This document shows, piece by piece, positions 18,255 through 27,036 of a stretch of 59,771 nt of DNA; position 1 is the first letter of the stretch; each line of letters opens with the position of its first letter. The notes under the pieces were generated by a model. The model was not told where the DNA came from. It did no database searches and worked only from the letters and a program-made list of their open reading frames with translations. Location: the NCBI RefSeq assembly GCF_003121405.1, contig NZ_QBUY01000050.1:1-59771 (forward strand), given 5' to 3'. Both the position numbers and the translations under genes were made by a program. Source of the DNA: Paraburkholderia sp. C35. Lineage in GTDB: Bacteria; Pseudomonadota; Gammaproteobacteria; Burkholderiales; Burkholderiaceae.

Positions 18255-18294
18255 TCGGCCGGACCGCACCGCTTGCGCAGTGGGGTCCGGCCGA
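18255..18294 (-). terminator. Terminator-like hairpin after the symporter gene
   Basis: TCGGCCGGACC (18255-18265) and GGTCCGGCCGA (18284-18294) form a perfect 11-bp stem, 27 bases past the symporter stop on the minus strand. The following T-rich stretch is imperfect (TGTCTTTTCC). It separates the symporter transcript from the PBP gene. Confidence 0.65.
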
Positions 18295-18321
18295 GGCTTT
18301 TATCTAGCTAGCGCTTTTAAA

Positions 18322-19797
18322 TCAGACAGCAGCGCGCTTAGGCGACACCATCGAAACGATAAACGTCACGATCACGTTCAGCACGAGCGCGATCAGGCCG
18401 ATATAGAGCGGCCACGTCGAACCGCCGACATGCAGCGCAAACACCGGCTTGAGGCCCTGCGAGATCGCCAGACCCGTGCCGACCACGATGCCCACCAGCC
18501 AGCCGAGGAACAGGCCCGGCGTGTTGAGGCGGCGCGTGTACAGCGAGAACACGATCGCTGGGAAGATCTGCAGAATCCATACGCCACCCAGCAGTTGCAG
18601 GTCGATGGCGTATTGCGTCGGCAGGAACACGATGAACAGCAGCGCACCGAACTTGACGACCAGCGACACGATCTTCGCCGTCGATGCTTCCTGAGCAGGC
18701 GCCATGTTCGGCGACACCAGCGGGCGCCACAGGTTACGCGTGAACAGGTTCGCGGCGCCAATCGACATGATGGCTGCGGGCACGAGTGCGCTGATCGCAA
18801 TGGCCGCCGCTGCGAAGCCGACGAACCACGACGGGAACAGCGTGCCGAACAGCGCGGGCACGACGTCGGATGCCGATTTCACGTGAATGCCAGCAGCAAT
18901 CGCCATATAGCCGAGCAAGGCGATCAGGCCGAGCAGCAGCGTGTATGCAGGCAGGAAAATCGCGTTCTTGCGCACGGTCTGCATCGACGACGAAGACAGC
19001 ACAGCCGTCATCGTGTGCGGATACATGAACGCCGCGAGCGCCGAGCCGAGCGCAAGCGATGCATACGCGGTGAATTGCGTCGGCTTCAGGATGATGCCCG
19101 TTGCACCACCCTTCGCCTGGAAGAACTGGTCAGCCGCATCGAACACGTGCGCGTAGCCGCCGAGCTTCACCGGAATCAGCCAGACCGCCGCAATCACGAC
19201 GATATAGATCATGATGTCCTTGACGAACGCGATCATCGCCGGCGCGCGCAGGCCGCTGGTGTACGTATAGAGCGCGAGGATGATGAACGCAATCACGAGC
19301 GGTGCTTCGCCCGACACGCCAAGACCCTTGATCACGACCTGCATGCCCACCAGCTGCAGCGCGATATACGGCATCGTCGCGACGATGCCCGTCAGCGCGA
19401 CGGCTGCCGGGAACCACTTGCCGCCGTACTCGCCCTGCACGTAGTCCGCAGCCGTAATGTGGTTCTTCGCATGCGCGATTTTCCACAGCTTCGGCATCAC
19501 CGCGAACACGAACGGATACACGATGATCGTATAAGGCAGCGCGAAGAAACCATACGCGCCGACGGAATAGACCAGCGCGGGCACGGCGATCACGGTGTAG
19601 GCCGTGTAGAAATCGCCGCCTACGAGGAACCACGAAATGATCGTGCCGAATTGCCGGCCACCCAGACCCCACTCGTGCAATTGCGTGAGATCGCCCGCTT
19701 TCCAGCGCGCAGCGACGAAGCCGAGTACCGTGACGAGAAGAAAGAATGCGATGAAGACGGTCATCGCTACCGGGTTCACAGGGTTCAGTTCACTCAT
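18322..19797 (-). CDS. Sodium:solute symporter, monocarboxylate-type
   Basis: A 491-residue inner-membrane transporter of the SSS family (PutP/MctP-like), with about 13 hydrophobic segments. The early GGRQFGTIISWFLVGGDFYTAYT segment is typical of the family's first substrate/sodium region. Related proteins move short monocarboxylates or amino acids (family knowledge). Its ATG overlaps the stop of the small DUF3311 gene by ATGA, so the two are translationally coupled. Substrate is not determinable. Confidence 0.9.
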   Translation of the reverse strand: MSELNPVNPVAMTVFIAFFLLVTVLGFVAARWKAGDLTQLHEWGLGGRQFGTIISWFLVGGDFYTAYTVIAVPALVYSVGAYGFFALPYTIIVYPFVFAVMPKLWKIAHAKNHITAADYVQGEYGGKWFPAAVALTGIVATMPYIALQLVGMQVVIKGLGVSGEAPLVIAFIILALYTYTSGLRAPAMIAFVKDIMIYIVVIAAVWLIPVKLGGYAHVFDAADQFFQAKGGATGIILKPTQFTAYASLALGSALAAFMYPHTMTAVLSSSSMQTVRKNAIFLPAYTLLLGLIALLGYMAIAAGIHVKSASDVVPALFGTLFPSWFVGFAAAAIAISALVPAAIMSIGAANLFTRNLWRPLVSPNMAPAQEASTAKIVSLVVKFGALLFIVFLPTQYAIDLQLLGGVWILQIFPAIVFSLYTRRLNTPGLFLGWLVGIVVGTGLAISQGLKPVFALHVGGSTWPLYIGLIALVLNVIVTFIVSMVSPKRAAV

Positions 19798-19994
19798 TTT
19801 TTAATGCCCCGGTACACGACATAGATCAGCAGCGACGTGAGCGGAACCCACAGAAACTGATACCAGTAGAAGAAAGGAAAGCCTGCGAATGAAGGGCGTG
19901 TGTCGTTATAGAAAGGCAGCCACAACAGCGCGATATAGGGGATCAGCAAGATGAGCCAGAGCCATGAACGGCCGGCCGGTTCGGTAGGTTCCAC
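19794..19994 (-). CDS. DUF3311 small membrane protein
   Basis: A 66-residue protein with two hydrophobic segments (WLWLILLIPYIALLWLPF and FFYWYQFLWVPLTSLLIYVVY) separated by the short loop YNDTRPSFAG, ending in a basic IKK. This is the DUF3311 pattern. Such proteins are regularly encoded directly before SSS symporters, as here, with a 4-base ATGA overlap. It is probably an accessory subunit or assembly factor of the symporter (inference). Confidence 0.9.
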   Translation of the reverse strand: MEPTEPAGRSWLWLILLIPYIALLWLPFYNDTRPSFAGFPFFYWYQFLWVPLTSLLIYVVYRGIKK

Positions 19995-20187
19995 GTATGT
20001 CCCTCTTTGGTCTATCTGATTGAATCCACCTCGCTGATGCGCCCGAAATACATACGAGAGCGTGCATATTCACTCGGGCGCCCGCGAAGGTACGCGCATT
20101 ATCTGCGAAAAGCTTTATTGTTGCTTGCAGCGTAACAAGCAGTGATCTAATTCGCGCAAAGCTTTCAATTACCTTTAAAACACGGTG

Positions 20188-21078
20188 TTATTTACGCGTG
20201 GGCTTGTCGAAACGGTCGCGCAAGAACTGTGTAAATGCGCGGATCGTCACCGATGCCTGACGGTGCTGCGGATAAACCGCATATAGCGTCAACGGTGGCG
20301 AGACGAAATCGGCGAGTACTTCGACGAGTTTGCCGCTCGCCAATGCCTCAGCCACGATGAACTCTGGCAGACGCGCAATGCCGAGTCCGGCAATCGCTGC
20401 ATCGCGCACCACTTCGCCGTTGTTCACGCGCAGCGGACCATGCACTTCGATGGTTCGAGTCGCACCATCGACGATGTACTCCCAGCCGCTGCGCGCTTCC
20501 TGTCCATAGAGCAGACACGCATGACGCGCGAGATCTTCCGGTGTCGCGGGCGGACGCCGCGACTTGCGATACGCCGGGCTGCAGCACGCAACCATGCGCA
20601 TTTCGGCGAGCTTTTGCGCGATCAGCGTCGAATCGGCTAGCGTGCCGATGCGCAGCGCCATATCGAACCCTTCGCCGACCACATCGACCACGCGGTCGCT
20701 CAGTTCCATGTCGATGCGCACGTCGGCGTTCGCGCGCAGGAACGCGGCTACGAGCGGCGACAGATGGATCATGCCGAACGACATCGGCGCACTGACGCGC
20801 AATAGTCCGCGCGGATCGGAGCGGCCCGACGTCATCGCCTGTTCGGCATCTTCGACCTCGCCGAGAATGCGCGCGGCGCGCTGATAGAACTCGTAGCCAA
20901 GATCCGTCACGGCGAGCTTGCGCGTGTTCCGCACCAGCAGCCGCACGCCGAGGCTGGCTTCGAGCGCCATTACCCGGCGGCTAACGAACTGCTTCGACAG
21001 TTGCAGGCGGACGGCGGCCGCCGTGAAATTGCGCGCGTCGACGGTGGCGACGAAGATCTTCAGATCGTCTAGCTGCAT
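20188..21078 (-). CDS. LysR-type regulator divergent from a pirin gene
   Basis: A 296-residue LysR regulator of the CrgA/DsdC-like group. The helix-turn-helix starts at residue 3 (LDDLKIFVATVDARNFTAAAVRLQLSKQFVSRRVMALE), followed by LLVRNTRKLAVTDLG and an effector domain with a late YPQHRQASVTIRAFTQFL. It is divergent from the pirin and DoxX genes across 169 bp, an arrangement that suggests it controls them, probably in response to quinones or other electrophiles (inference). Confidence 0.92.
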   Translation of the reverse strand: MQLDDLKIFVATVDARNFTAAAVRLQLSKQFVSRRVMALEASLGVRLLVRNTRKLAVTDLGYEFYQRAARILGEVEDAEQAMTSGRSDPRGLLRVSAPMSFGMIHLSPLVAAFLRANADVRIDMELSDRVVDVVGEGFDMALRIGTLADSTLIAQKLAEMRMVACCSPAYRKSRRPPATPEDLARHACLLYGQEARSGWEYIVDGATRTIEVHGPLRVNNGEVVRDAAIAGLGIARLPEFIVAEALASGKLVEVLADFVSPPLTLYAVYPQHRQASVTIRAFTQFLRDRFDKPTRK

Positions 21079-21247
21079 GGCTTGTCCTGTCGGGCTGCGC
21101 GAGTATTGTCCACTTCATTGTGACAGTGATTCTCTTTTGACGTCGATTATAGCCACTCTGATTGACCTACACTTTCATCACTGCTTCAGACAACGGCGCC
21201 GCCGGTGTCGCGAGAGGCAAAAGGCAATCAGATAACGGAGAAGGAAA

Positions 21248-21973
21248 ATGATCGACATCAGACACGCCAATGAACGCGGCCGCGCCGAACACGGCTGGCT
21301 TAGCTCGCGTCATACGTTTTCTTTCGCGAACTACTACGATCCGAAGCAGATCGGCTTCTCCGACCTGCTGGTGATCAACGACGACCGCGTCGCACCCGGC
21401 CGCGGCTTCGGCAAGCATCCGCACCGCGACATGGAAATCTTCTCGTACGTGCTGGAAGGCGCGCTCGAGCACAAGGATTCGATGGGCACGGGTTCGGTCA
21501 TCGTCCCCGGCGACGTGCAACTGATGAGCGCAGGTACGGGTGTCGCACACAGCGAGTTCAATCACTCGGCGAGCGATCCCGTGCACTTCCTGCAAATCTG
21601 GATTGCGCCGTCGGTGAAGAACGCAACGCCGCGTTATCAGCAGCAGAACTTTTCGGCGCAGGACAAGCGCGGCACCTTGCGTCTGATCTTGTCGCCCGAA
21701 GGCACGGATGGCTCGCTCGAACTGCGCCAGGACGCGCGTGTGTATGCCGGTCTGTTCGATGGCAATGAAACGGCAGGCGTCGATATTGCCGCCGACCGCT
21801 ATGCGTATGTGCACGTGGCACGCGGCAGCGTGAAGCTGAATGGCGTCGAACTGAACGAAGGCGACGGCGCACGCATCCGCAATGAGCGCCACCTCGACTT
21901 CACGGAAGGTAACGATGCGGAAGTACTCGTATTCGACCTGCGCAATAACGAAGTATCGGAATTGTGGTCGTAA
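21248..21973 (+). CDS. Pirin family protein (YhhW-like)
   Basis: A 241-residue bicupin of the pirin family, related to the E. coli quercetinase-like YhhW. The N-terminal cupin holds the likely metal ligands His57 and His59 (GKHPHRDMEIFSYV), His101 and Glu103 (GVAHSEFN). The C-terminal cupin lacks an obvious metal set. The physiological substrate is unknown. GGAGAAGG lies 5-10 bases upstream of the ATG. DoxX follows 44 bases downstream, likely in the same operon; pirin/DoxX pairs are common in Burkholderia. Confidence 0.93.
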   Translation: MIDIRHANERGRAEHGWLSSRHTFSFANYYDPKQIGFSDLLVINDDRVAPGRGFGKHPHRDMEIFSYVLEGALEHKDSMGTGSVIVPGDVQLMSAGTGVAHSEFNHSASDPVHFLQIWIAPSVKNATPRYQQQNFSAQDKRGTLRLILSPEGTDGSLELRQDARVYAGLFDGNETAGVDIAADRYAYVHVARGSVKLNGVELNEGDGARIRNERHLDFTEGNDAEVLVFDLRNNEVSELWS

Positions 21974-22017
21974 TCGGCTGACGCCAGAGACCTGATCAGA
22001 TTGAAAGAGGATTGAAC

Positions 22018-22428
22018 ATGAACGCCTTTATCGAACAACGCAAGGATGCACTGCTGCTCGTCGCACGCGTGCTGCTGGTGGTGCTTTTCGTACTATTCGG
22101 CTGGAGCAAGCTCACGGGTTTCTCGGGCACCGAGCAGTACATGGCATCGACGGGCGCGCCTGTCCCGGCACTCGCTGCCGTGATTGCGGTGGTAATGGAA
22201 GTGGTTGTCGGCATCGTCATTGCCGTGGGCTTCAAGACGCGTGCACTTGCACTGCTGCTGGCGCTCTATACGCTCGCCACCGCGTTTATCGGCCATCACT
22301 TCTGGACGCAAACGGGGATGGAGCAGTACATCAACATGATCAACTTCTACAAGAACATCAGCATCATCGGTGGCTTGCTGTTGTTGTTCGTGACGGGTCC
22401 GGGCAAGTACTCGATCGATCGCGCATAA
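22018..22428 (+). CDS. DoxX family membrane protein
   Basis: A 136-residue inner-membrane protein with four predicted helices (around 13-30, 50-72, 76-95 and 112-130) and the DoxX landmark LFGWSKLTGFSGTEQYMASTG after the first helix. DoxX proteins are linked to redox or oxidative-stress responses, but the role of this subgroup is unproven. The start is the ATG at 22018, preceded by AAAGAGG; an in-frame TTG two codons earlier is less likely. It is probably cotranscribed with the pirin gene. Confidence 0.9.
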   Translation: MNAFIEQRKDALLLVARVLLVVLFVLFGWSKLTGFSGTEQYMASTGAPVPALAAVIAVVMEVVVGIVIAVGFKTRALALLLALYTLATAFIGHHFWTQTGMEQYINMINFYKNISIIGGLLLLFVTGPGKYSIDRA

Positions 22429-22455
22429 TCAACGCGACAATCAAACGAAGTGATC

Positions 22456-22484
22456 AAAGGGCGGCCTTAGGGCCGCCCTTTTTC
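22456..22484 (+). terminator. Rho-independent terminator of the pirin-doxX operon
   Basis: AAAGGGCGGCC (22456-22466) pairs with GGCCGCCCTTT (22471-22481) around a 4-base loop and runs into T residues. A strong GC stem placed 27 bases after the doxX stop. Confidence 0.93.
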
Positions 22485-22722
22485 GTTGTTTGCAATCCAA
22501 TACGTTCGCTTTTGGCGTGAATGCAACACTCTTGTCATGTTCAAGGCGTAGCCGAAATTGATGTGATAAAAGTCCGCGGGCCTGTATGAGACAAGGTGCG
22601 CGCGGATTTAAAAGACTCCAATGAGCGTGATGCAGTACGCCTGATTTAACACTTAAAAGCGTATGCCTTAACGCCACCCGCAGCGCATAAAAAATAATTT
22701 GCTCGTGCAGGGTTCTCAACAC

Positions 22723-23877
22723 ATGAAAAGACAAATACCCATGACCAGGCAACTCAATCGGACAGTTATCGCGCTCGGCACAACGGCCATCGCACTCGCT
22801 TGCCAAAGCGCATTCGCGCAAAGCTCGGTGACGCTTTACGGCGTCGCTGACGTTGGCATTCGTTATCTCACGCATGCGAATGCGAATAACGATGGCAAGC
22901 TCTTCATGACCAACGGCGCCATCACGAATAGCCGTTTCGGCATCAAGGGTTCGGAAGATCTCGGCAATGGCCTGAAGGCAATCTTCCAATTGGAAAGCGG
23001 CATCGATCTGCAAAGCGGCGCGCAATCCGATAGCAAGCGCCTGTTCAATCGCGCAGCGTATGTCGGTCTGTCGAGCAACTACGGCACGATCACGCTCGGC
23101 CGTCAGAAGACGCCGCTGTTCGAGCTGCTCGGCGATACATACGATCCTCTGACCGTCGGCAACTACTTCGAGAACGCATGGCTGCCCGTCGCGCTTGGCG
23201 CAGGTCTCTATGCAGACAATGCCGTGAAATACGACGGCAAGTTCGGCGGGTTGAACGTCAAGGCAATGTACTCGTTCGGCACGAACTCGACCTCGACGGG
23301 TGCAGACGGCTTCTCCGGCCAGGTTCCGGGTCACCTCGGAGCAGGCAATATGTACGGCTTCACGGCGTCGTATTCGTTCGGCGCGCTGAGCGTGGGCGCT
23401 GGTGTGCAGCAGAACAGCGACAACTCGAATCACAAGCAGACCATTTACAACGCGAATGCCGTCTATGCATTCAGCACGACAAAGATCTATGTCGGCTATC
23501 TGCATTCGAAGGATGACACGGGCTTTGTCGACAGCACGCTGTCGCAGCGCGACCTGACGCTCGGCGTCGATATCCTGAAGGGCTCAGGCCGTAAGGACGA
23601 CGGTCCGTTTGCAGGCGTGACGTGGCAGGCGACTCCTGCGCTGCTGCTGACGGGCGCGTTTTACTACGACCACATGAAGAACGCTGCGATCGGCGGCGGC
23701 GCGCTGGGCAGCGGCAACCGCTACACGGGCGTGGCCGTGGCGGAATACTCGCTGTCGAAGCGCACGGAAGTGTATGGCACCGTCGACTTCAACAAGGTCA
23801 CGGGCGCGGCGACGGTGGAACTGCCGGGTTCGTCGAACCAGACGGGCGTGTCGGTGGGTATCCGCAATATCTTCTGA
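22723..23877 (+). CDS. Gram-negative porin
   Basis: A 384-residue outer-membrane porin of the Burkholderia general-diffusion class. The signal peptide ends in CQSAFA and the mature N-terminus is QSSVTLYGVADVGIRYL. Landmarks include RFGIKGSEDLGNGLKAIFQLESGI, YGTITLGRQKTP and the C-terminal GVSVGIRNIF ending in Phe. Two in-frame ATGs (22723 and 22741) are possible; neither has a strong ribosome binding site, and the second gives a more typical signal length. It is monocistronic, followed by a strong terminator. Confidence 0.92.
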   Translation: MKRQIPMTRQLNRTVIALGTTAIALACQSAFAQSSVTLYGVADVGIRYLTHANANNDGKLFMTNGAITNSRFGIKGSEDLGNGLKAIFQLESGIDLQSGAQSDSKRLFNRAAYVGLSSNYGTITLGRQKTPLFELLGDTYDPLTVGNYFENAWLPVALGAGLYADNAVKYDGKFGGLNVKAMYSFGTNSTSTGADGFSGQVPGHLGAGNMYGFTASYSFGALSVGAGVQQNSDNSNHKQTIYNANAVYAFSTTKIYVGYLHSKDDTGFVDSTLSQRDLTLGVDILKGSGRKDDGPFAGVTWQATPALLLTGAFYYDHMKNAAIGGGALGSGNRYTGVAVAEYSLSKRTEVYGTVDFNKVTGAATVELPGSSNQTGVSVGIRNIF

Positions 23878-23921
23878 TTTGACGATATGCGCGCTCTACA
23901 GCGCGCGTCATAGTCACTGAC

Positions 23922-23958
23922 GGGCGGCAAGGCTGCAACGAGCCATGCCGCCCTTTTT
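23922..23958 (+). terminator. Rho-independent terminator after the porin
   Basis: GGGCGGCA (23922-23929) pairs with TGCCGCCC (23946-23953), with an inner GGCT/AGCC extension, then TTTTT. A separate perfect hairpin (GCGCGCT/AGCGCGC at about 23890-23907) precedes it. Confidence 0.93.
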
Positions 23959-24054
23959 CATTTCCGGCAGCGCGGAACGTGCGTTCCGCCCAACTGTGAT
24001 ATACAGGGAAAACCCGTAAATTAAAGCTGTTCTCTTTTGTCGAGCAGTACCCGC

Positions 24055-24189
24055 ATGAAACGCATTGCCGCCTTTTGTCTGACGACGTGGTCCGCCGCCG
24101 CGCGCCTTTATTTCGGCCAGCACTCGGTCGCGCTCATTGCCTTGAGCGGCGTCGTGGTGTTCGGCGGATTCGATCTGTTGCGCCCTTAG
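24055..24189 (+). CDS. Hypothetical 44-residue small membrane protein
   Basis: A short open frame (MKRIAAFCLTTWS..) with a basic start and a single hydrophobic stretch (VALIALSGVVVFGGFDLL) near its end. It lies between the porin terminator and the oxygenase operon. No clear Shine-Dalgarno sequence precedes it and no family was recognised, so it is a low-confidence candidate. It could equally be chance. Confidence 0.3.
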   Translation: MKRIAAFCLTTWSAAARLYFGQHSVALIALSGVVVFGGFDLLRP

Positions 24190-24371
24190 GTCCCTTTACG
24201 TTTCCTTTTGGCTATGTGCCGCCGCCCGCTCGGCATGGCTTGATGGAAAGCCATCATTTTCCGGCGTGAGGGTTTGCTCTCCTTCAACTATCTTTGTGCA
24301 AACGGAATCTGTTCCTGAAGCCGCTGGCTGACGGAAATCCCGCAAGCAAACCAAGATACGGAGACACCTCC

Positions 24372-25400
24372 ATGTCCGCGCCCACGGCCGTCGACAGCAC
24401 TTCTGCACCCCGCCCCAACGACCCCGCTTTCGACGCCCGCATCGCCGAGCAGTGGTATCAGCCGCGCATTCCGCGCGCGGTACTCAAGGAACTGATGAAG
24501 CGCGACGACGCGGCCGGCTTGCGCAACTTCGTTCCGTGGTTCGTGCTGCTGGTCGCATCGGGGGCCGTCGCGGCCTTCACGTGGGGCACATGGTGGGCCG
24601 TACCTGCATTCTTCGTGTACGGCACGATCTATTCATCCAGCGATGCACGCTGGCATGAACTGTCCCACGGCACGCCCTTCAAGACGCGCTGGATCAACGA
24701 CGCGTTCTATCACCTGTCGTCGTTCATGACGATCCGCGAAGGCTACTGGTGGCGCTGGAGCCATGCGCGTCATCACACGCACACGTACTTTCAGACGCGC
24801 GACCCTGAGATTCAGGTGACGCGCCCGACCAAAGTACTGCCCATCATCGCCGACTTCCTCGGACTGGTTGGCTGCACGCTGGAAATCAACAAGGTCGTGC
24901 GCCATGCATTCGGGCGCGTCGACGCCGCAACCGATGCATTTCTGCCCGCCAGTGAAAAGCCGAAAATGATCTGGTCGTGCCGCATCTATCTCGCCGTCGT
25001 GATCGGCACGATTGCACTCGCTATCGCGATACACAGCTTCCTGCCGCTGATGTTCGTGTGGACGCCGCGTTTCTACGGTGGCTGGCTGCATCAGCTGCTT
25101 GGTCTCACACAGCATGCCGGCCTGGCCGTGAACGTAAAAGATCACCGGCTCAATACGCGCACCGTGCATACCAACTTCGTGTTCCGCTTCCTGTATCTGA
25201 ACATGAACTATCACCTCGAACATCATCTGCTGCCGATGGTGCCGTTCTACGCGCTGCCGCGCCTTCACGCAGCGATCAAGGATCAGTTGCCGCCCGCGTA
25301 TCCGAGCGTCTATGCCGCATACCGCGAGATGCTGCCCGCGCTATGGAAACAGCGCACGGACCCCGCGCATGTGATCGAGCGGATCGTGCCCACTGCCTAA
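24372..25400 (+). CDS. MocD-like membrane diiron oxygenase (fatty acid desaturase fold)
   Basis: A 342-residue integral membrane protein of the desaturase/hydroxylase superfamily. The three histidine boxes that bind two irons are HELSH (95-99), HARHH (131-135) and HLEHH (281-285), with hydrophobic pairs around 54-88 and 200-235. Next to it are a Rieske ferredoxin and a ferredoxin reductase, giving a complete three-component monooxygenase. This order matches MocD-MocE-MocF of Sinorhizobium meliloti rhizopine catabolism, thought to remove an O-methyl group. The adjacent isomerase, LacI and SDR genes support a sugar- or cyclitol-type substrate rather than lipid. The start is the ATG at 24372, after ACGGAGACACCTCC. 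mocE begins 44 bases after its stop. Confidence 0.88.
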   Translation: MSAPTAVDSTSAPRPNDPAFDARIAEQWYQPRIPRAVLKELMKRDDAAGLRNFVPWFVLLVASGAVAAFTWGTWWAVPAFFVYGTIYSSSDARWHELSHGTPFKTRWINDAFYHLSSFMTIREGYWWRWSHARHHTHTYFQTRDPEIQVTRPTKVLPIIADFLGLVGCTLEINKVVRHAFGRVDAATDAFLPASEKPKMIWSCRIYLAVVIGTIALAIAIHSFLPLMFVWTPRFYGGWLHQLLGLTQHAGLAVNVKDHRLNTRTVHTNFVFRFLYLNMNYHLEHHLLPMVPFYALPRLHAAIKDQLPPAYPSVYAAYREMLPALWKQRTDPAHVIERIVPTA

Positions 25401-25444
25401 GTGCCGCCAGAGCGATCGAAACAGAACATTCAGGGAGACACGCG

Positions 25445-25792
25445 ATGAGCGTCGAAACGAACGCAAAGATCCACTGGATAGCCGCCTGCGCACCCGACGA
25501 TATCGACGAAGAAGACGTGATGCGTTTCGATCACGATGGCGCGAGCTACGCGGTGTACCGGATCGAGGACGGCTACTACGCATCCGATGGCTGGTGCACG
25601 CATGAACATGCGCATCTCGCCGATGGCTTTGTCGTCAATCGTGAAATCGAATGTCCGTTGCATCAAGGGCGTTTCGACATTCCCAGCGGCAAGGCGAAAA
25701 GCGCCCCTGTTTGCGTGCATCTGAAAACCTATCCGGTACGAGTCGAGAATGGCGAAGTGCTGCTCGGCCTTCCTGTGGCGGATGCATCATGA
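25445..25792 (+). CDS. MocE-like Rieske [2Fe-2S] ferredoxin
   Basis: A 115-residue soluble Rieske ferredoxin. The cluster ligands are Cys51-x-His53 (WCTHEHA) and Cys70-x-x-His73 (CPLHQGRFD). It would pass electrons from the FAD reductase encoded next to the diiron oxygenase encoded before. It starts with a good GGGAGA site. Its stop overlaps the reductase start (ATGA at 25789-25792), a sign of translational coupling. Confidence 0.93.
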   Translation: MSVETNAKIHWIAACAPDDIDEEDVMRFDHDGASYAVYRIEDGYYASDGWCTHEHAHLADGFVVNREIECPLHQGRFDIPSGKAKSAPVCVHLKTYPVRVENGEVLLGLPVADAS

Positions 25793-27036
25793 GCACGCAG
25801 CCTGCGATGGTGATTATCGGTGCGGGCCAGTGCGGTGTGCGCACGGCCGCGGCGCTGCGCGAGAACGGCTGGGAAGGCGAAATCACGCTGCTCGGCAATG
25901 AAGGTGCTGCGCCATATGACAGGCCGCCATTGTCGAAAGCCGTGCTGCTCGGCGAGCGCGCCACTGCACAATGTGCGTTCTATGACGACGCCTTCTATCA
26001 CGACAAACGCATCGACCTGCGCGTCGATGCAGGCGTGCAGCAGATCGATCGCGCTGCGCGCAAGGTCGTGTTGAACGATGGCCGCACGATCGACTATCAG
26101 CGTCTACTGATCGCAACGGGTGCTGAACCGAGACGGCTCGACGTGCCTGGTGCCCATCTCGCAGGCGTGCATCTGCTGCGCACGGCAAGCGATGCGAACG
26201 CACTTGCAGAAGCCTTGCAACCGTCACGGCGTATCGTGATCGTCGGTGCGGGTTTTATCGGCCTCGAAGTCGCGGCCTCTGCCGTGACGCGCGGCTGCGA
26301 AGTCACGGTGATCGAAGCGGGCGCACGTGCGTTGATGCGCGCCGTGCCTGAAGTGGTCGCGGGCTATCTGATCGACAGGCATCGGCAGATGGGCGTGACC
26401 ATCCACTTCGGCGCGCAGATCGAACGGCTGCTCGGCAGCACGCATGTGACGGGCATCAAACTCAAGGACGGCACGCAGATCGATTGCGATTGCGTCGTGG
26501 TCGGCATCGGTGTGAAGCCGCGCACGGAACTGGCAGAAGCGGCAGGCATCGACGTCGCGGACGGCATTGCCGTCGACGACACCTTGCGCACCAACGACCC
26601 GCATATCTTCGCAGCAGGCGACGTATGCTCGTTTCCGCATCGTCTGTTCAGGCGGCGCATGCGGCTCGAATGCTGGAAAAACGCCGAAGACCACGCGCGC
26701 ATCGTCGCACGCAACATGCTGGAGCGCGGCGAGACGTATTCCGAAGTGCCGTGGTTCTGGTCGAACCAGTACGACATGACAATCCAGATTGCCGGCATGC
26801 CCGCGTTCGGCGTGCAGGGCGTCGTGCGCGAAACAGGCGACACGTCGCGCATTTTCTTTGCACTCGATCGCGACGGCGTGCTGGTCGGCGCCAGCGGCGT
26901 CGGCAAGGTCAGTGAGATCGCACGCGACGTGCGCATTGCGCAGACCCTGATCGGACAGCGCGCATGCATCGATCCTGCCTTGCTCGAAGATCGCAACGTG
27001 AAGCTGAAGGGACTCGTCGCGGCGGAGGCGCTATGA
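25789..27036 (+). CDS. MocF-like FAD-dependent ferredoxin reductase
   Basis: A 415-residue pyridine-nucleotide-disulfide-type oxidoreductase. The N-terminal FAD site is VIIGAGQCG (8-16), the NAD(P)H site IVIVGAGFIGLEVA (around 148-161), and the second FAD motif IFAAGDVCSFPH (around 275). A C-terminal dimerisation-like domain follows. No redox-active CxxxxC is present, as in ferredoxin reductases of oxygenase systems (BenC/PuaA-like). It would oxidise NAD(P)H and reduce the neighbouring Rieske protein. It overlaps mocE-like by 4 bases, and its stop overlaps the next start by 4 bases. Confidence 0.92.
   Translation: MSTQPAMVIIGAGQCGVRTAAALRENGWEGEITLLGNEGAAPYDRPPLSKAVLLGERATAQCAFYDDAFYHDKRIDLRVDAGVQQIDRAARKVVLNDGRTIDYQRLLIATGAEPRRLDVPGAHLAGVHLLRTASDANALAEALQPSRRIVIVGAGFIGLEVAASAVTRGCEVTVIEAGARALMRAVPEVVAGYLIDRHRQMGVTIHFGAQIERLLGSTHVTGIKLKDGTQIDCDCVVVGIGVKPRTELAEAAGIDVADGIAVDDTLRTNDPHIFAAGDVCSFPHRLFRRRMRLECWKNAEDHARIVARNMLERGETYSEVPWFWSNQYDMTIQIAGMPAFGVQGVVRETGDTSRIFFALDRDGVLVGASGVGKVSEIARDVRIAQTLIGQRACIDPALLEDRNVKLKGLVAAEAL

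Noticed and set aside
17028..18311. 427-codon open frame antisense to the PBP gene
   Set aside because: It mirrors the coding frame of a clear PBP1A gene; no ribosome binding site and no family features.
18016..19824. 602-codon plus-strand frame across PBP and symporter genes
   Set aside because: It is antisense to two clear membrane protein genes and is Arg/His-rich, as expected for a shadow frame in GC-rich DNA.
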